Shown one piece after another: positions 56,084 through 64,000 of a DNA stretch of 64,000 bases. The translations under genes were made by a program, and so were the position numbers. Source of the stretch: Paenibacillus sp. Its GTDB lineage: Bacteria > Bacillota > Bacilli > Paenibacillales > YIM-B00363. The stretch is taken from positions 124,001-188,000 of the forward strand of contig NZ_JAPSKE010000003.1 of assembly GCF_031177825.1 (NCBI RefSeq), in the 5' to 3' direction. The notes under the pieces are model-generated. The model saw only the letters and a program-made list of their open reading frames with translations. It did no database searches and was not told the origin of the DNA. Positions within the stretch are counted from its first letter, which is position 1. Every line of letters starts with the position of its first letter.

Positions 56084-56109
56084 GGTCAGTAGTCTGACCC
56101 TCACCTCCT
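56084..56109 (-). promoter_or_regulatory. gltB ribosome site separated from the start by a hairpin
   Basis: On the minus strand AGGAGGTGA is followed by GGTCAG-ACTA-CTGACC (stem of six, loop of four) and then GCACGC before the ATG. With the hairpin folded the spacing becomes about ten bases. An in-frame CTG inside the hairpin is a less likely start. Confidence 0.55.
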
Positions 56110-56507
56110 GAGGAATTGGATTCGGGCATGCATAATTATGCAACTGCGCTGAATAAAAAGCGCTCAACCTTCGCGGCATAAAATCGACGATACAAAGGGG
56201 GGATAACGAAAAACGTAGTGCGAAACACGCGGTAAATCGTTCTAAACCTCACATGGCATGACAGGTTATCCCGCGTCAGTGCTAGAGGCTGAAAAGTAGA
56301 TATAGAATAACATGAAATGTTACACGCGACAATAAAGAAAAGGACGAATAAAAGACTGAAAGCGTTTCAAAATGTATAATAATATTTATAACGGTGAATA
56401 ATCATATTTTTTGAACAATGGATAATTGTTGCGCTCGGGCTATATCCTCTCCTCTTGTTTATACCATTCGCGCACGAGAATATCAGCAAGCAGATTCAGA
56501 CAATAAT
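56110..56507. other. Leader/promoter region of gltB
   Basis: About 400 bases without a gene. AT-rich from 56290 to 56420, with the palindrome TAACAT-GAA-ATGTTA at 56308-56322 as a candidate operator. TGAAAGCGTTTCA near 56359 looks like a cre site but is one base short. I see no T-box or other riboswitch. Confidence 0.5.
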
Positions 56508-56534
56508 GCCCCGGCGACCAAGAGGTCCCGGGGC
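56508..56534 (-). terminator. Hairpin after hemL
   Basis: On the minus strand GCCCCGGGACC pairs with GGTCGCCGGGGC (one mismatch) around TCTT, followed by only a weak ATTATTG. Confidence 0.6.
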
Positions 56535-56542
56535 GAGCCGAT

Positions 56543-57859
56543 TTATTTCAACTTGGAAAATGCTCTCTCCGCCGCTGCGATCGTCGCAGCGACGTCTTCT
56601 TCGGAATGGGCGGTCGTGAGAAACCACGCCTCGTATTTGGACGGCGCGAGCAGCACGCCCTCGTCCAGCATGAGCTTGAAGAAGCGGCCGAACGTCTCGC
56701 CGTCCGTGTCCTGCGCCTCGTCGTAGTTCGTGACGGGGTGGCTGCAGAAGTGCGTGGACAGCGCACCGCGCACCCGGTTGATCGTCAGCGGCATGCTGTG
56801 CGCGTCCGCCGCGGCTTGCAGTCCGTCTTGCAGCTTGCGGCCGAGCGCATCGAGTCGTTCGTACGTGCCGGGACGGGCGAGCTCGACGACGCAGGCGAGG
56901 CCCGCCGAGACGCTCATCGGGTTGCCGGCGTGGGTGCCCGCCTGGTACGCGGGACCGAGCGGCGCGACCTGCGCCATGATGTCCTCGCGTCCGCCGTAAG
57001 CGCCGATGGGGAGGCCGCCGCCGATAATTTTGCCGAGGGCGGTGAGGTCCGGCTCGATGGCGGCGGCGTCGGTCGCGCCGGCGCCTTCGAGGAACGTCGA
57101 CGCGGCGCCCCAGTGGAAGCGGAACGCGGTGATGACTTCGTCGTAAATGACGAGCGCGCCCGCGTCGTGCGCCATTCGGCGGACGCCTTCGAGAAAGCCG
57201 GGCGCCGGCGCCACGATGCCGAAGTTGCCGACGATCGGCTCCACGAGCACGGCCGCCGTCTCGGCGCCCCAGCGTTCGAGCGCAAGTCTCAGGCTATCCA
57301 GGTCGTTGAAGGGCACCGTGATCACCTCGGACGCGACGCCTTGCGGCACGCCGGCGCTGTCCGGCACGCCCAGCGTCGACGGACCGGAACCGGCCGCGAC
57401 GAGCACGAGGTCGGAGTGCCCGTGGTAGCAGCCCGCGAACTTGATGATTTTCGTGCGCCCCGTGTACGCGCGCGCCACCCGGATCGTCGTCATGACGGCC
57501 TCGGTCCCCGAGTTCGTAAAGCGCACCTTATTTAATGAAGGAATCGCTTTCTTCAACTGCTTGGCGAACTCGATTTCGAGCTCGGTCGGCGTGCCGTAGA
57601 GGGCGCCGTTCAGCGCCGCTTTGTGAATCGCTTCGGTGACGGCCGGGTGACTGTGACCGAGGATGATCGGCCCGTACGCGGCTAGGTAGTCAATGTAGCG
57701 ATTGTCGTCCGCGTCCCAGAAGTAGGCGCCTTGGCCGCGCTTCATAAAGACGGGGGCCCCCCCGCCGACCGCCTTGAACGAGCGCGACGGACTGTTTACG
57801 CCGCCGACGATATGTTGTAACGCTTCATTATATAGCGTTTCGGAATTCGATCGATTCAT
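56543..57859 (-). CDS. hemL: Glutamate-1-semialdehyde 2,1-aminomutase
   Basis: 438 residues from ATG 57859, with AAAGGTG twelve bases upstream. Fold type I PLP enzyme: [51 protein letters not shown], and the PLP lysine in [16 protein letters not shown]. It isomerises glutamate-1-semialdehyde to 5-aminolevulinate, the haem precursor. It is separate from the other hem genes and may be one of two paralogues, which is common in this group. Confidence 0.95.
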   Translation of the reverse strand: MNRSNSETLYNEALQHIVGGVNSPSRSFKAVGGGAPVFMKRGQGAYFWDADDNRYIDYLAAYGPIILGHSHPAVTEAIHKAALNGALYGTPTELEIEFAKQLKKAIPSLNKVRFTNSGTEAVMTTIRVARAYTGRTKIIKFAGCYHGHSDLVLVAAGSGPSTLGVPDSAGVPQGVASEVITVPFNDLDSLRLALERWGAETAAVLVEPIVGNFGIVAPAPGFLEGVRRMAHDAGALVIYDEVITAFRFHWGAASTFLEGAGATDAAAIEPDLTALGKIIGGGLPIGAYGGREDIMAQVAPLGPAYQAGTHAGNPMSVSAGLACVVELARPGTYERLDALGRKLQDGLQAAADAHSMPLTINRVRGALSTHFCSHPVTNYDEAQDTDGETFGRFFKLMLDEGVLLAPSKYEAWFLTTAHSEEDVAATIAAAERAFSKLK

Positions 57860-58084
57860 GGAAAGAGCACACCTTTCAAATATGGAAATTATGCAGATCG
57901 CCGAGATCGCGCTGTCGACGCACGCCGACCAACCGCCGAGATGAATTACTGTCCGGATCGGGGAGGACCTCCCCAATCATCGAGGCGCGTTGCCCCAACT
58001 TTTGAGGAATCCCGCCCCAACCGCTGTCACCACGCCTGTAAGCGCGAAATCGCGCTTGCCTCGCCGCGCCGCCCGCGCAACGCT

Positions 58085-58127
58085 AAGGGGGCCGCCCCGA
58101 GTCGCTACGACCCGGGACGGCCCCCTT
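58085..58127 (-). terminator. Terminator of the LCP gene
   Basis: AAGGGGGCCG and its complement form a 20-base imperfect stem with loop TAG, immediately after the stop codon on the minus strand. Confidence 0.8.
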
Positions 58128-58137
58128 CACGCACGCG

Positions 58138-59181
58138 TTAGCCGTCGCTGCCCTCGTCCGGCCCGCCGAGCGCGGCGTCCTTCGGATCGGCTTCGCGGAC
58201 CGTCGGCGCCGTTGCTTTCGCGAACGACTCCGCGATGAACTCCTGCAGGTCGTCGGGGTCGACCGTCAGCACCGACGCGCCGCCGACCGATTCCTCGCGC
58301 AGCAGGTTCGACGGCGGCAGCTGCACGCCCGCCACCTGATTCGCCTTCGCCTCGAAGCCGAGCGCGCCGAGCTTGATCATCTCCGCCACCGTTAAGTTCG
58401 ACTCGATGTACGGATCGATCGCCGCCAAAATTTGCGGCAGCCGGAACAGCGACCCCGTCGTCTGCAGCTTCTGCGCGACGGCCGTCATGAAGTTGCGCTG
58501 CCGCTCCGTCCGGGCGAAGTCGCTCAGCGCGTCATGCCGGAATCGGACGTATTGCAGCGCCGTGCGGCCGTCCATATGCTGCATGCCGGCTTTCAGGTCG
58601 ATGTCGTATTCCGGACCGTCGGCCCGCGATGTATAGCGCATGTCCTTCTCGACCTCGAAGTCGATGCCGCCGATCTCGTCGATCAAGTGGACGAACCCTT
58701 CGAAGTCCGTATATACATAATACTGAATATTGAGGCCGGTCAGCTCGCTGGCGGTTCGCATCGCAAGCTTCGGCCCGCCGAGGACGATCGCCGAGTTGAT
58801 CCGCTCCGACCCGTGGCCGGGAATGCGCACGTACGTGTCCCGCAGGAGCGAGAACAGATGCGCCTTCTTCGTTACCGGATCGATCGACGCGATCATCATC
58901 GTATCCGAGCGCGGAATCTCGTTCTTCTTGAGACCGCGGGAATCGCCGCCGAGCAGCAGCACGTTCACACGGTCGGTGCCCTCCCACTTCGGCGTTTCGT
59001 ATTCGACCTCGGTCACCGTCTCCGGCGACGGCAATGACGATACCGGCGGGTCTTTGAAGATGTCGAACCGGGAGGGGGTGTCCCGATCGTCCGCAAAGAT
59101 GTAAAAGGAATATCCATAATATCCGATGACGCCGAGCGTCAACACGACGAACGTAATGGCGGCGGTCTTCAGCCAAGTCAT
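58138..59181 (-). CDS. LCP (LytR-CpsA-Psr) wall-polymer ligase
   Basis: 347 residues. One N-terminal membrane helix (about 6-28), then the LCP domain with VNVLLLGGDSRG, RSDTMMIASIDP, SLLRDTYVRIPGHGSERINSA and ALQYVRFRHDALSDFARTERQRNF. The Asp and Arg residues that bind the polyprenyl diphosphate are in these motifs. These proteins transfer teichoic acid or other glycopolymers to peptidoglycan outside the cell. GGAGG precedes the ATG. Single gene with its own terminator. Confidence 0.93.
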   Translation of the reverse strand: MTWLKTAAITFVVLTLGVIGYYGYSFYIFADDRDTPSRFDIFKDPPVSSLPSPETVTEVEYETPKWEGTDRVNVLLLGGDSRGLKKNEIPRSDTMMIASIDPVTKKAHLFSLLRDTYVRIPGHGSERINSAIVLGGPKLAMRTASELTGLNIQYYVYTDFEGFVHLIDEIGGIDFEVEKDMRYTSRADGPEYDIDLKAGMQHMDGRTALQYVRFRHDALSDFARTERQRNFMTAVAQKLQTTGSLFRLPQILAAIDPYIESNLTVAEMIKLGALGFEAKANQVAGVQLPPSNLLREESVGGASVLTVDPDDLQEFIAESFAKATAPTVREADPKDAALGGPDEGSDG

Positions 59182-59367
59182 GTCGCTTTTCCTCCGTCCG
59201 GGGTAATGGTATCATTATCATCAAGTTCCGCGCGCTTTAGCCGTTCTGCCAAGACGAACCAACTAAAAATATATAACGTCGAGACGGCGGCGAAAGTTGC
59301 GCGCCCTTAGTATTATAGCGATAAACCATTAACCGCATCAAGGAAAAGGAAAGAGGAGCCGTAACTT

Positions 59368-60387
59368 ATGCTAGCGATCGACGTCGAACGACTGCGCAAG
59401 CAGTTTCGCGTCCAGAAGAGCCGGGAAGGGCTCAAGGGCGCGATTCGCGACTTGTTTCAGCGAGAATACCGCGAAGTGACCGCGGTGAACGATATCAGCT
59501 TCCAAATCCCGCAAGGGGAAATCTGCGGATATATCGGCGAGAACGGCGCCGGCAAATCGACGACGATCAAGATGCTGACCGGCATTCTCGTGCCGACCTC
59601 GGGCCGGATCGTCGTGAACGGCTACGTCCCGTTCGAGGACCGCGAGAAGTTCGTCCAAGGCATCGGCGTCGTCTTCGGACAGCGCAGCCAGCTATGGTGG
59701 GACCTCGGCGTCATCGAGTCGTTCAACCTGTTGCGCAAGGTATACCGCGTGCCCGAGCGCGATTACAAGCTTAGACTCGACGAGCTCATCCAGCGTCTGG
59801 ATCTCGGCGACCTGCTGAACCGCCCGGTGCGCAAGCTGTCGCTCGGCCAGCGCATGCGCTGCGAGATCGCCGCGGCGCTGCTCCACAACCCGTCGATCTT
59901 GTTTCTCGACGAGCCGACGATCGGCCTCGACATCGTGGTGAAGACCGAAATCCGCGAGTTCCTGAAGTCGCTGAACGAGCGGTTCGGCACGACGATTCTG
60001 CTGACGACGCACGATCTGCAGGACATCGAAGCGCTCTGCTCGCGCGTCATCATGCTCGACGACGGCAAGATCATCTACGACGGCGGCCTGCAGCGGCTGA
60101 AGGAAACTTGGGGCCGGGGCAAGGAGATCGTCTTCCGGTTCGGGACGGGGATGCCGCTCAGCGAGCTCGAACGGCTGACGGCGGGCCTTGAAGTCGTCTG
60201 GTCGACGGACAACGACTACGAAGCCAGAGCCGCGCTGCCGCAAGGCGCGAACGTCTCCGAGACGCTGGCGCGCGTCGTCGGCGCCGTCGACATTCGCGAC
60301 ATCAAGATCGAAGAGACGAATACCGACGAAATCGTTAGAGAAATCTACAAGACCGGTTCTTCGGAGAAGGCGGAGGCCGCGCGATGA
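59368..60387 (+). CDS. ABC-2 exporter ATPase
   Basis: 339 residues. Walker A GENGAGKSTTIKML, signature KLSLGQRMRCEIAAALL, Walker B ILFLDEPTIGLDI, switch His in LTTHDLQDIEALCSRV. The C-terminal extension is typical of drug or polymer exporters of the NatA/YhaQ group. GAGGAG is upstream. The next gene starts at its stop (ATGA), followed by a second permease, so the complex is ATPase dimer plus permease heterodimer. Confidence 0.92.
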   Translation: MLAIDVERLRKQFRVQKSREGLKGAIRDLFQREYREVTAVNDISFQIPQGEICGYIGENGAGKSTTIKMLTGILVPTSGRIVVNGYVPFEDREKFVQGIGVVFGQRSQLWWDLGVIESFNLLRKVYRVPERDYKLRLDELIQRLDLGDLLNRPVRKLSLGQRMRCEIAAALLHNPSILFLDEPTIGLDIVVKTEIREFLKSLNERFGTTILLTTHDLQDIEALCSRVIMLDDGKIIYDGGLQRLKETWGRGKEIVFRFGTGMPLSELERLTAGLEVVWSTDNDYEARAALPQGANVSETLARVVGAVDIRDIKIEETNTDEIVREIYKTGSSEKAEAAR

Positions 60388-61178
60388 ATCCGGCGTATCT
60401 CGAGCTCATTCGCATGCGGTTCCTCATGATGCTCGCGTACCGCGTCAACTATTACAGCGGCATCGCGATCTACGCGATCAACATCGGCGCGTACTACTTC
60501 GTCTGGTCGGCGATTTACGCCGGGAAGCCGGAGCTCGGCGGCTTCACGATCGCGCAGATGACGACGTACATCGCCGTCTCCTGGATGGCGCGGGCGTTCT
60601 ATTTCAATAACCTGGACCGGGAAATCTCGAACGAAATCCGCGACGGCAGCGTCGCGATTCAGTTCATCCGACCGTACCAATACATCGTCGTGAAGATGAT
60701 GCAAGGCCTCGGCGAAGGCATCTTCCGCCTGTTCCTGTTTTCCGTCCCGGGCATGATCGTCGCGAGTCTCTTGTTCCCGGTGTCGCTGCCGCGGGATCCG
60801 GGCGTCTGGGGCATGTTCCTCGTCATGCTGTTCTTTAGCTTCTTAATTAATACGCAGATTAATATTTTGATCGGTTTAGGAGCGTTCTTCCTGGAAAACA
60901 GCGAAGGCCTCATGCGCATGAAGCGCGTGGCGGTCGACCTGTTCTCCGGATTGATCATTCCGCTGTCGTTCTTCCCCGGCTGGGCCGAATCGCTGCTCGC
61001 GCTGCTGCCGTTCCAGGCGATTACGTACCTGCCTGCGACCGTATTCACCGGCCGGACGGCCGGGACCGAGGCGCTGTCCGCGCTCGGCGTGCAAGCGATC
61101 TGGTTCGCGCTTCTCGTCGGCCCGATGTTCTGGCTGTGGCGGAAGGCGAAAAACCGGTTGTTCGTGCAGGGAGGGTAA
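60384..61178 (+). CDS. ABC-2 family permease (DUF990 type), first
   Basis: 264 residues, six predicted helices. The start LIRMRFLMMLAYRVNYYSGI and WMARAFYFNNLDREISNEIRDGSVAIQFIRPYQ are features of the DUF990 permeases that pair with such ATPases. The substrate is unknown. Coupled to the ATPase by ATGA overlap. Confidence 0.88.
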   Translation: MNPAYLELIRMRFLMMLAYRVNYYSGIAIYAINIGAYYFVWSAIYAGKPELGGFTIAQMTTYIAVSWMARAFYFNNLDREISNEIRDGSVAIQFIRPYQYIVVKMMQGLGEGIFRLFLFSVPGMIVASLLFPVSLPRDPGVWGMFLVMLFFSFLINTQINILIGLGAFFLENSEGLMRMKRVAVDLFSGLIIPLSFFPGWAESLLALLPFQAITYLPATVFTGRTAGTEALSALGVQAIWFALLVGPMFWLWRKAKNRLFVQGG

Positions 61179-61183
61179 GAGGG

Positions 61184-61969
61184 ATGTTTACCGCGGGCAT
61201 TTTCTGGGACTATCTGAAGACTTATTTGAAAACGCGCATGCAATACCGGTCCGACTTCTGGGTGGAGGTGTTCTCGGACCTGCTGTTTCTGGCGATGAAC
61301 CTCGTCTTCATCGTCGTCATCTTCGAGCATACGCAGCTGCTCGACGGCTGGACGCGGGAGCAGATCATCTTCGTGTACGGGTATTTCATGGTGCCGTGGG
61401 GCATTTTCTCCGCATGTTTCGGCTTATGGGGATTTACGGAGCGATATATCGTGAAGGGGGAACTGGACCGGGTGCTGACGCGTCCGGTGCACAACCTGGC
61501 GCAGCTGATGCTGGAAAATCTCGACCCGCCGGGCCTGCTCTCCTCGATCATCGGCATCGCGATCATGGCGTACGCCTGGCCGGCGCTCGGCGTCTCGCTC
61601 GATTGGTACGACCCGCTCGTCTTCCTGCTGCTCGTCGCGGGCTCGGTCATGGTATACGGCGGCATCTACATCGCGTTAACCGCGATCTCGTTCTACTCGG
61701 ATTCGCCGACGGGAATCCTGCCGCTGATGTACAACATTCAGAGCTACGGACGGTATCCGATTACGATATACAACAAGATATTGCAGCTCGTCCTGACGTG
61801 GGCGCTGCCGTTCGCCTTCGTCGGATTTTATCCGGCCGCGTTCTTCCTGGAGGCGGACGACCTGCTCGGCTATGCCTGGCTGACGCCGGTCGTCGGCGCC
61901 GTGTTCTTAGGGTTCGGGCTGTTCGTCTGGAACACGGGCATCAAGCGATATAGGGGGGCCGGATCATGA
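61184..61969 (+). CDS. ABC-2 family permease (DUF990 type), second
   Basis: 261 residues from ATG 61184 (GGAGGGTAAGAGGG upstream). Homologous in plan to the preceding permease: YLKTYLKTRMQYRSDFWVEV, then ERYIVKGELDRVLTRPVHNL, with six predicted helices. The pair likely forms an asymmetric export channel. The stop overlaps the bcp start (ATGA), tying the peroxiredoxin to this transporter. Confidence 0.88.
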   Translation: MFTAGIFWDYLKTYLKTRMQYRSDFWVEVFSDLLFLAMNLVFIVVIFEHTQLLDGWTREQIIFVYGYFMVPWGIFSACFGLWGFTERYIVKGELDRVLTRPVHNLAQLMLENLDPPGLLSSIIGIAIMAYAWPALGVSLDWYDPLVFLLLVAGSVMVYGGIYIALTAISFYSDSPTGILPLMYNIQSYGRYPITIYNKILQLVLTWALPFAFVGFYPAAFFLEADDLLGYAWLTPVVGAVFLGFGLFVWNTGIKRYRGAGS

Positions 61970-62463
61970 GCGTAAACGAGGGCAAGAGCGATGCGAAGGA
62001 AATCAAGCTGCCGGTCGTCGGCCGCAAGGCGCCGGACTTCACGCTGCCGACCGGGGACGGCGGGACGTTCAAGCTGAGCGAGCAGAAGGGGAAGAAGGTC
62101 GTTTTATATTTCTACCCGCAGGATCAGACGCCGACGTGCACGCAGCAGGCGTGCGAGTTCCGCGACTTCCACGGCAAGTTCGCCGAGCTCGGCGCCATCG
62201 TCGTCGGCGTGTCGCCGGATCCGCCGAAGTCGCATGCGAAGTTCGCCGAGAAGCAGGCGCTGCCGTTCCCGCTGCTGTCGGACGAGTCGCTGAAGGTATG
62301 TAAGAAATACGGCGTCTGGCAGTTGAAGAAGCTGTACGGGCGCGAATATATGGGCGTCGAGCGCTCGACGTTCCTGATCGACGAGAAGGGCAAGCTCGTC
62401 CGCGCGTGGCGCAAGGTGCGGCTGAAGCATCATATCGCCGACATTTTGGAGGCGCTGCAATAG
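61966..62463 (+). CDS. bcp: Thioredoxin-dependent thiol peroxidase (atypical peroxiredoxin)
   Basis: 165 residues. The Bcp/PrxQ active site reads YFYPQDQTPTCTQQACEFRD, with the peroxidatic Cys in TPTCT and the resolving Cys five residues later. It reduces hydroperoxides with thioredoxin in the cytoplasm. Usual family start is VGDKAPDF; here VGRKAPDF. Placed as last gene of the exporter operon and followed by a terminator. Confidence 0.95.
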   Translation: MSVNEGKSDAKEIKLPVVGRKAPDFTLPTGDGGTFKLSEQKGKKVVLYFYPQDQTPTCTQQACEFRDFHGKFAELGAIVVGVSPDPPKSHAKFAEKQALPFPLLSDESLKVCKKYGVWQLKKLYGREYMGVERSTFLIDEKGKLVRAWRKVRLKHHIADILEALQ

Positions 62464-62511
62464 AAAACGACCGCTTCGAGGCGCTTGCAGCCTACGGGAG
62501 CGGTCGTTTTC
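62463..62511. terminator. Terminator between bcp and the proline-rich gene
   Basis: GAAAACGACCGCT pairs with AGCGGTCGTTTTC across a 23-base loop; usable from both convergent genes. Confidence 0.8.
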
Positions 62512-62524
62512 TTCGTCGTGCCAT

Positions 62525-62701
62525 TTATCGGTCTAACGACGGAGCGTCGCGGCGCGCGTCTTCCTGAGACGCCGGACGGCGGTCCGTCGGGACGGTCACC
62601 TGCTGAGCGGGACGCGTCGGAATCGGCGCGTAAGGCGCATAAGGCGAATAAGGCTCGGACGGCGGCGTGAACGGGAGCGGGGGATGAACGACTAACACCA
62701 T
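62525..62701 (-). CDS. 58-residue proline-rich protein, unrecognised
   Basis: A small frame from ATG 62701 to TAA 62525, preceded by GAGAGGAAG at a normal distance (AGAGG then ten bases). The product starts MVLVVHPPLPFTPP and carries a PYSPYAPYAPIPTRP run of Tyr-Pro-Ala repeats, then an Arg/Asp-rich tail ending in PSLDR. About a quarter of residues are proline. No signal peptide or membrane helix. No family is recognised. It is flanked by a terminator at its 3' end, which supports its being a real transcription unit. Confidence 0.55.
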   Translation of the reverse strand: MVLVVHPPLPFTPPSEPYSPYAPYAPIPTRPAQQVTVPTDRRPASQEDARRDAPSLDR

Positions 62702-62787
62702 AAGTATACTTCCTCTCTTCTTATCGATGTTTCTTTACCACCACTTATCCTATTCCGCATCTTCGAAAATGTGACACCCGCGCCGAA

Positions 62788-63294
62788 TTATTTTTTCGTG
62801 AGCACGTCCGTCAGCGTCGCTCGTCCCCAAGGCGCGATCTTCGCGACGACGATCAAGTCGGCCGCCCGCTCCTCCAGCGCGAGACCGGCGCCCTCCGGCA
62901 CGTAGTAACGCTCGAGCCCGTATCGGACGACGATCTCCTGTTCCCATTGCCACGTCACGAGCCCCTTGATCAACGCTTGCTCCGGCGGAACCGCGACGCG
63001 GCTCGGGTATGCGGCGACCGCGGCGAAGACGTCGCCCTTCGGCGCGACCGCGACATAGATCGCGTCGCCTTCTTCGGGAAGCGCCTCGCCGCGCCATAAC
63101 GACGGAGACAGCCGGCTGATGTTGTACGACAACGTCACGTAGTCGCCGTACAGGATGTCTCGCGGATCGACCGGCACGGTCTGCAGCCGCACCTCCTTGC
63201 CGAACCAGACGGCGGCGTAGGAGGAGACGGCGAGGCCGAGCAGGAAGATCGCTTGCGCGAGAACGAGAATCGCGAACCACCGAAATTTCGTCAT
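62788..63294 (-). CDS. GDYXXLXY-domain membrane-anchored protein
   Basis: 168 residues from ATG 63294, overlapping the upstream stop as ATGA. One N-terminal membrane helix (about 6-28), then the defining motif YGDYVTLSY in VDPRDILYGDYVTLSYN, with the remainder predicted extracellular. Proteins with this motif are regularly encoded beside DUF2157/DUF4401 membrane proteins, as here. Function unknown. Confidence 0.88.
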   Translation of the reverse strand: MTKFRWFAILVLAQAIFLLGLAVSSYAAVWFGKEVRLQTVPVDPRDILYGDYVTLSYNISRLSPSLWRGEALPEEGDAIYVAVAPKGDVFAAVAAYPSRVAVPPEQALIKGLVTWQWEQEIVVRYGLERYYVPEGAGLALEERAADLIVVAKIAPWGRATLTDVLTKK

Positions 63295-64000
63295 CGCTCC
63301 TCCTCCTTCGTCGCTTCCCGCAGCACGACCTTCTTCCGCCGGCCGAGGAACCAACTCAGGGTGAGCAGCAGGGCGCCGCCGAGCAAGAAGAAGAGCGATT
63401 TGTCGAGGAACGCCCACGTCAGCTTGAAGTAGGCGGCCATCGTCGCGAGCAGGAACGCGGCGGTGCCGGAGTTAATGCGCGGCCGCGATTCCTCCTCGTA
63501 GCCGCGGAGCAGCGCGTACAGCGCGAACGCGAACGCCGCGACGAGATACAGGACGGGCATCGCGGACGGCGCGGCGTACAGGAAGGGCGCGAACGGCAGC
63601 CAGTCGAGCAGCGACAAGGCGTCGCCGCGTCGGCGCTTCGCGTACGCCGAGACGGCGAACAGCGCCAGCAGCGCCGGCAGATAGACCCAAGCGTCGAGGG
63701 GCGTCGGCGCGCCGAGCGGTCCGGCGAACAAGACGATGCCGAGCGCGAACAGGAACGCAGCGGCGAGCGCGGGCCATTGGACCGCGCGGCGCAAGCGATC
63801 GCCGCGCAGCAGATCGCCGACGGCGTATAGCAGGGCCATCGGGACGAACATCGCGCCGAACGGCCATTCCATCGCGAGGACGAGCAGCAGCGTCTGCCCG
63901 ACGATGCCGATCGACCAGAGCGCCGGGACGAAACGAGACTCGCGGCGGCGGAGGGCGAACCACGGCAGGGCGAGCGCCAATACGGCGAACGCCGTCCAGC
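63291..64000 (-). CDS. DUF2157/DUF4401-type membrane protein (5' end outside window)
   Basis: The frame is open to the last base of the window, so only the C-terminal 235 or so residues are seen. At least seven predicted helices, short charged loops, and a basic C-terminus (LGRRKKVVLREATKEEER). The pairing with a GDYXXLXY protein and overall composition fit the DUF2157 family, but the diagnostic N-terminal part is missing. Function unknown. Confidence 0.7.
   Translation of the reverse strand, partial: WTAFAVLALALPWFALRRRESRFVPALWSIGIVGQTLLLVLAMEWPFGAMFVPMALLYAVGDLLRGDRLRRAVQWPALAAAFLFALGIVLFAGPLGAPTPLDAWVYLPALLALFAVSAYAKRRRGDALSLLDWLPFAPFLYAAPSAMPVLYLVAAFAFALYALLRGYEEESRPRINSGTAAFLLATMAAYFKLTWAFLDKSLFFLLGGALLLTLSWFLGRRKKVVLREATKEEER

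Noticed and set aside
53513..56092. 859-codon open frame on the plus strand opposite gltB
   Set aside because: Antisense shadow of gltB; composition rich in Arg, Asp and Val repeats, no ribosome site, no recognisable domain.
56355..56370. cre-like TGAAAGCGTTTCA upstream of gltB
   Set aside because: One base shorter than the 14-base cre consensus, so the two halves are out of register; also about 280 bases from the gene.

Overview
The window looks like chromosome from a GC-rich, spore-forming-type Firmicute, most likely Paenibacillaceae (Paenibacillus or Cohnella). The evidence is the LplA/LplB/YtcP sugar importer with a membrane-anchored AraC regulator, preQ1-I and yybP-ykoY riboswitches, a consensus sigma-A promoter (TTGACA-17-TATAAT), a Firmicutes-type SOS box, 7-1-7 Fur boxes, strong AGGAGG ribosome sites and an LCP (LytR-CpsA-Psr) wall protein. 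I found no tRNA, rRNA, CRISPR, insertion sequence or phage gene.

Layout. 1-14 kb is a glycan-use locus: the end of a secreted Ig-like-domain protein, an AraC regulator, two permeases, a binding lipoprotein, then GH38, GH88 and GH78 glycosidases. 14-19 kb is a zone of gene damage: a CheB/CheR/PAS/histidine-kinase gene with four frameshifts and a deletion, a BioD-like protein whose P-loop lysine is methionine, and a ykoY/terC gene that lost its 5' end so that its manganese riboswitch terminator runs straight into mid-gene. 19-31 kb holds a MocR/aminotransferase divergent pair, a DUF2243 protein, an ABC exporter with its two-component system, a preQ1-controlled queF plus VUT-family transporter operon, a MarR-MFS-pirin operon and a nitroreductase. 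31-35 kb holds a MATE exporter, then a ten-copy hairpin repeat array abutting the truncated, amber-interrupted remains of a chemoreceptor. 35-41 kb carries a Fur-box monooxygenase/kinase pair, a WYL regulator, VOC and DinB proteins, a sporulation-type sensor kinase, a cysteine-cluster protein and histidinol phosphatase. 41-44 kb is nagA-nagB with an RpiR regulator. 44-49 kb is a Fur-controlled siderophore uptake cluster (FhuF-like reductase, ATPase, two permeases, divergent binding lipoprotein). 49-64 kb has DUF441, a radical SAM protein with an SOS box, a lipoprotein, gltB, hemL, an LCP protein, an ABC-2 exporter with a peroxiredoxin, a 58-residue proline-rich ORF and a GDYXXLXY/DUF2157 pair cut by the window edge.

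How the parts work together. The first locus couples oligosaccharide import to intracellular trimming. The nag operon recycles amino sugars from the wall or from chitin. The iron cluster is organised around three Fur boxes in one divergent promoter region, and a fourth Fur box sits upstream of the monooxygenase/kinase pair. The most unusual features are the hairpin array, the concentration of broken sensory and transport genes between 14 and 35 kb, the BioD P-loop substitution, and the SOS box on the photoproduct-lyase-like gene.
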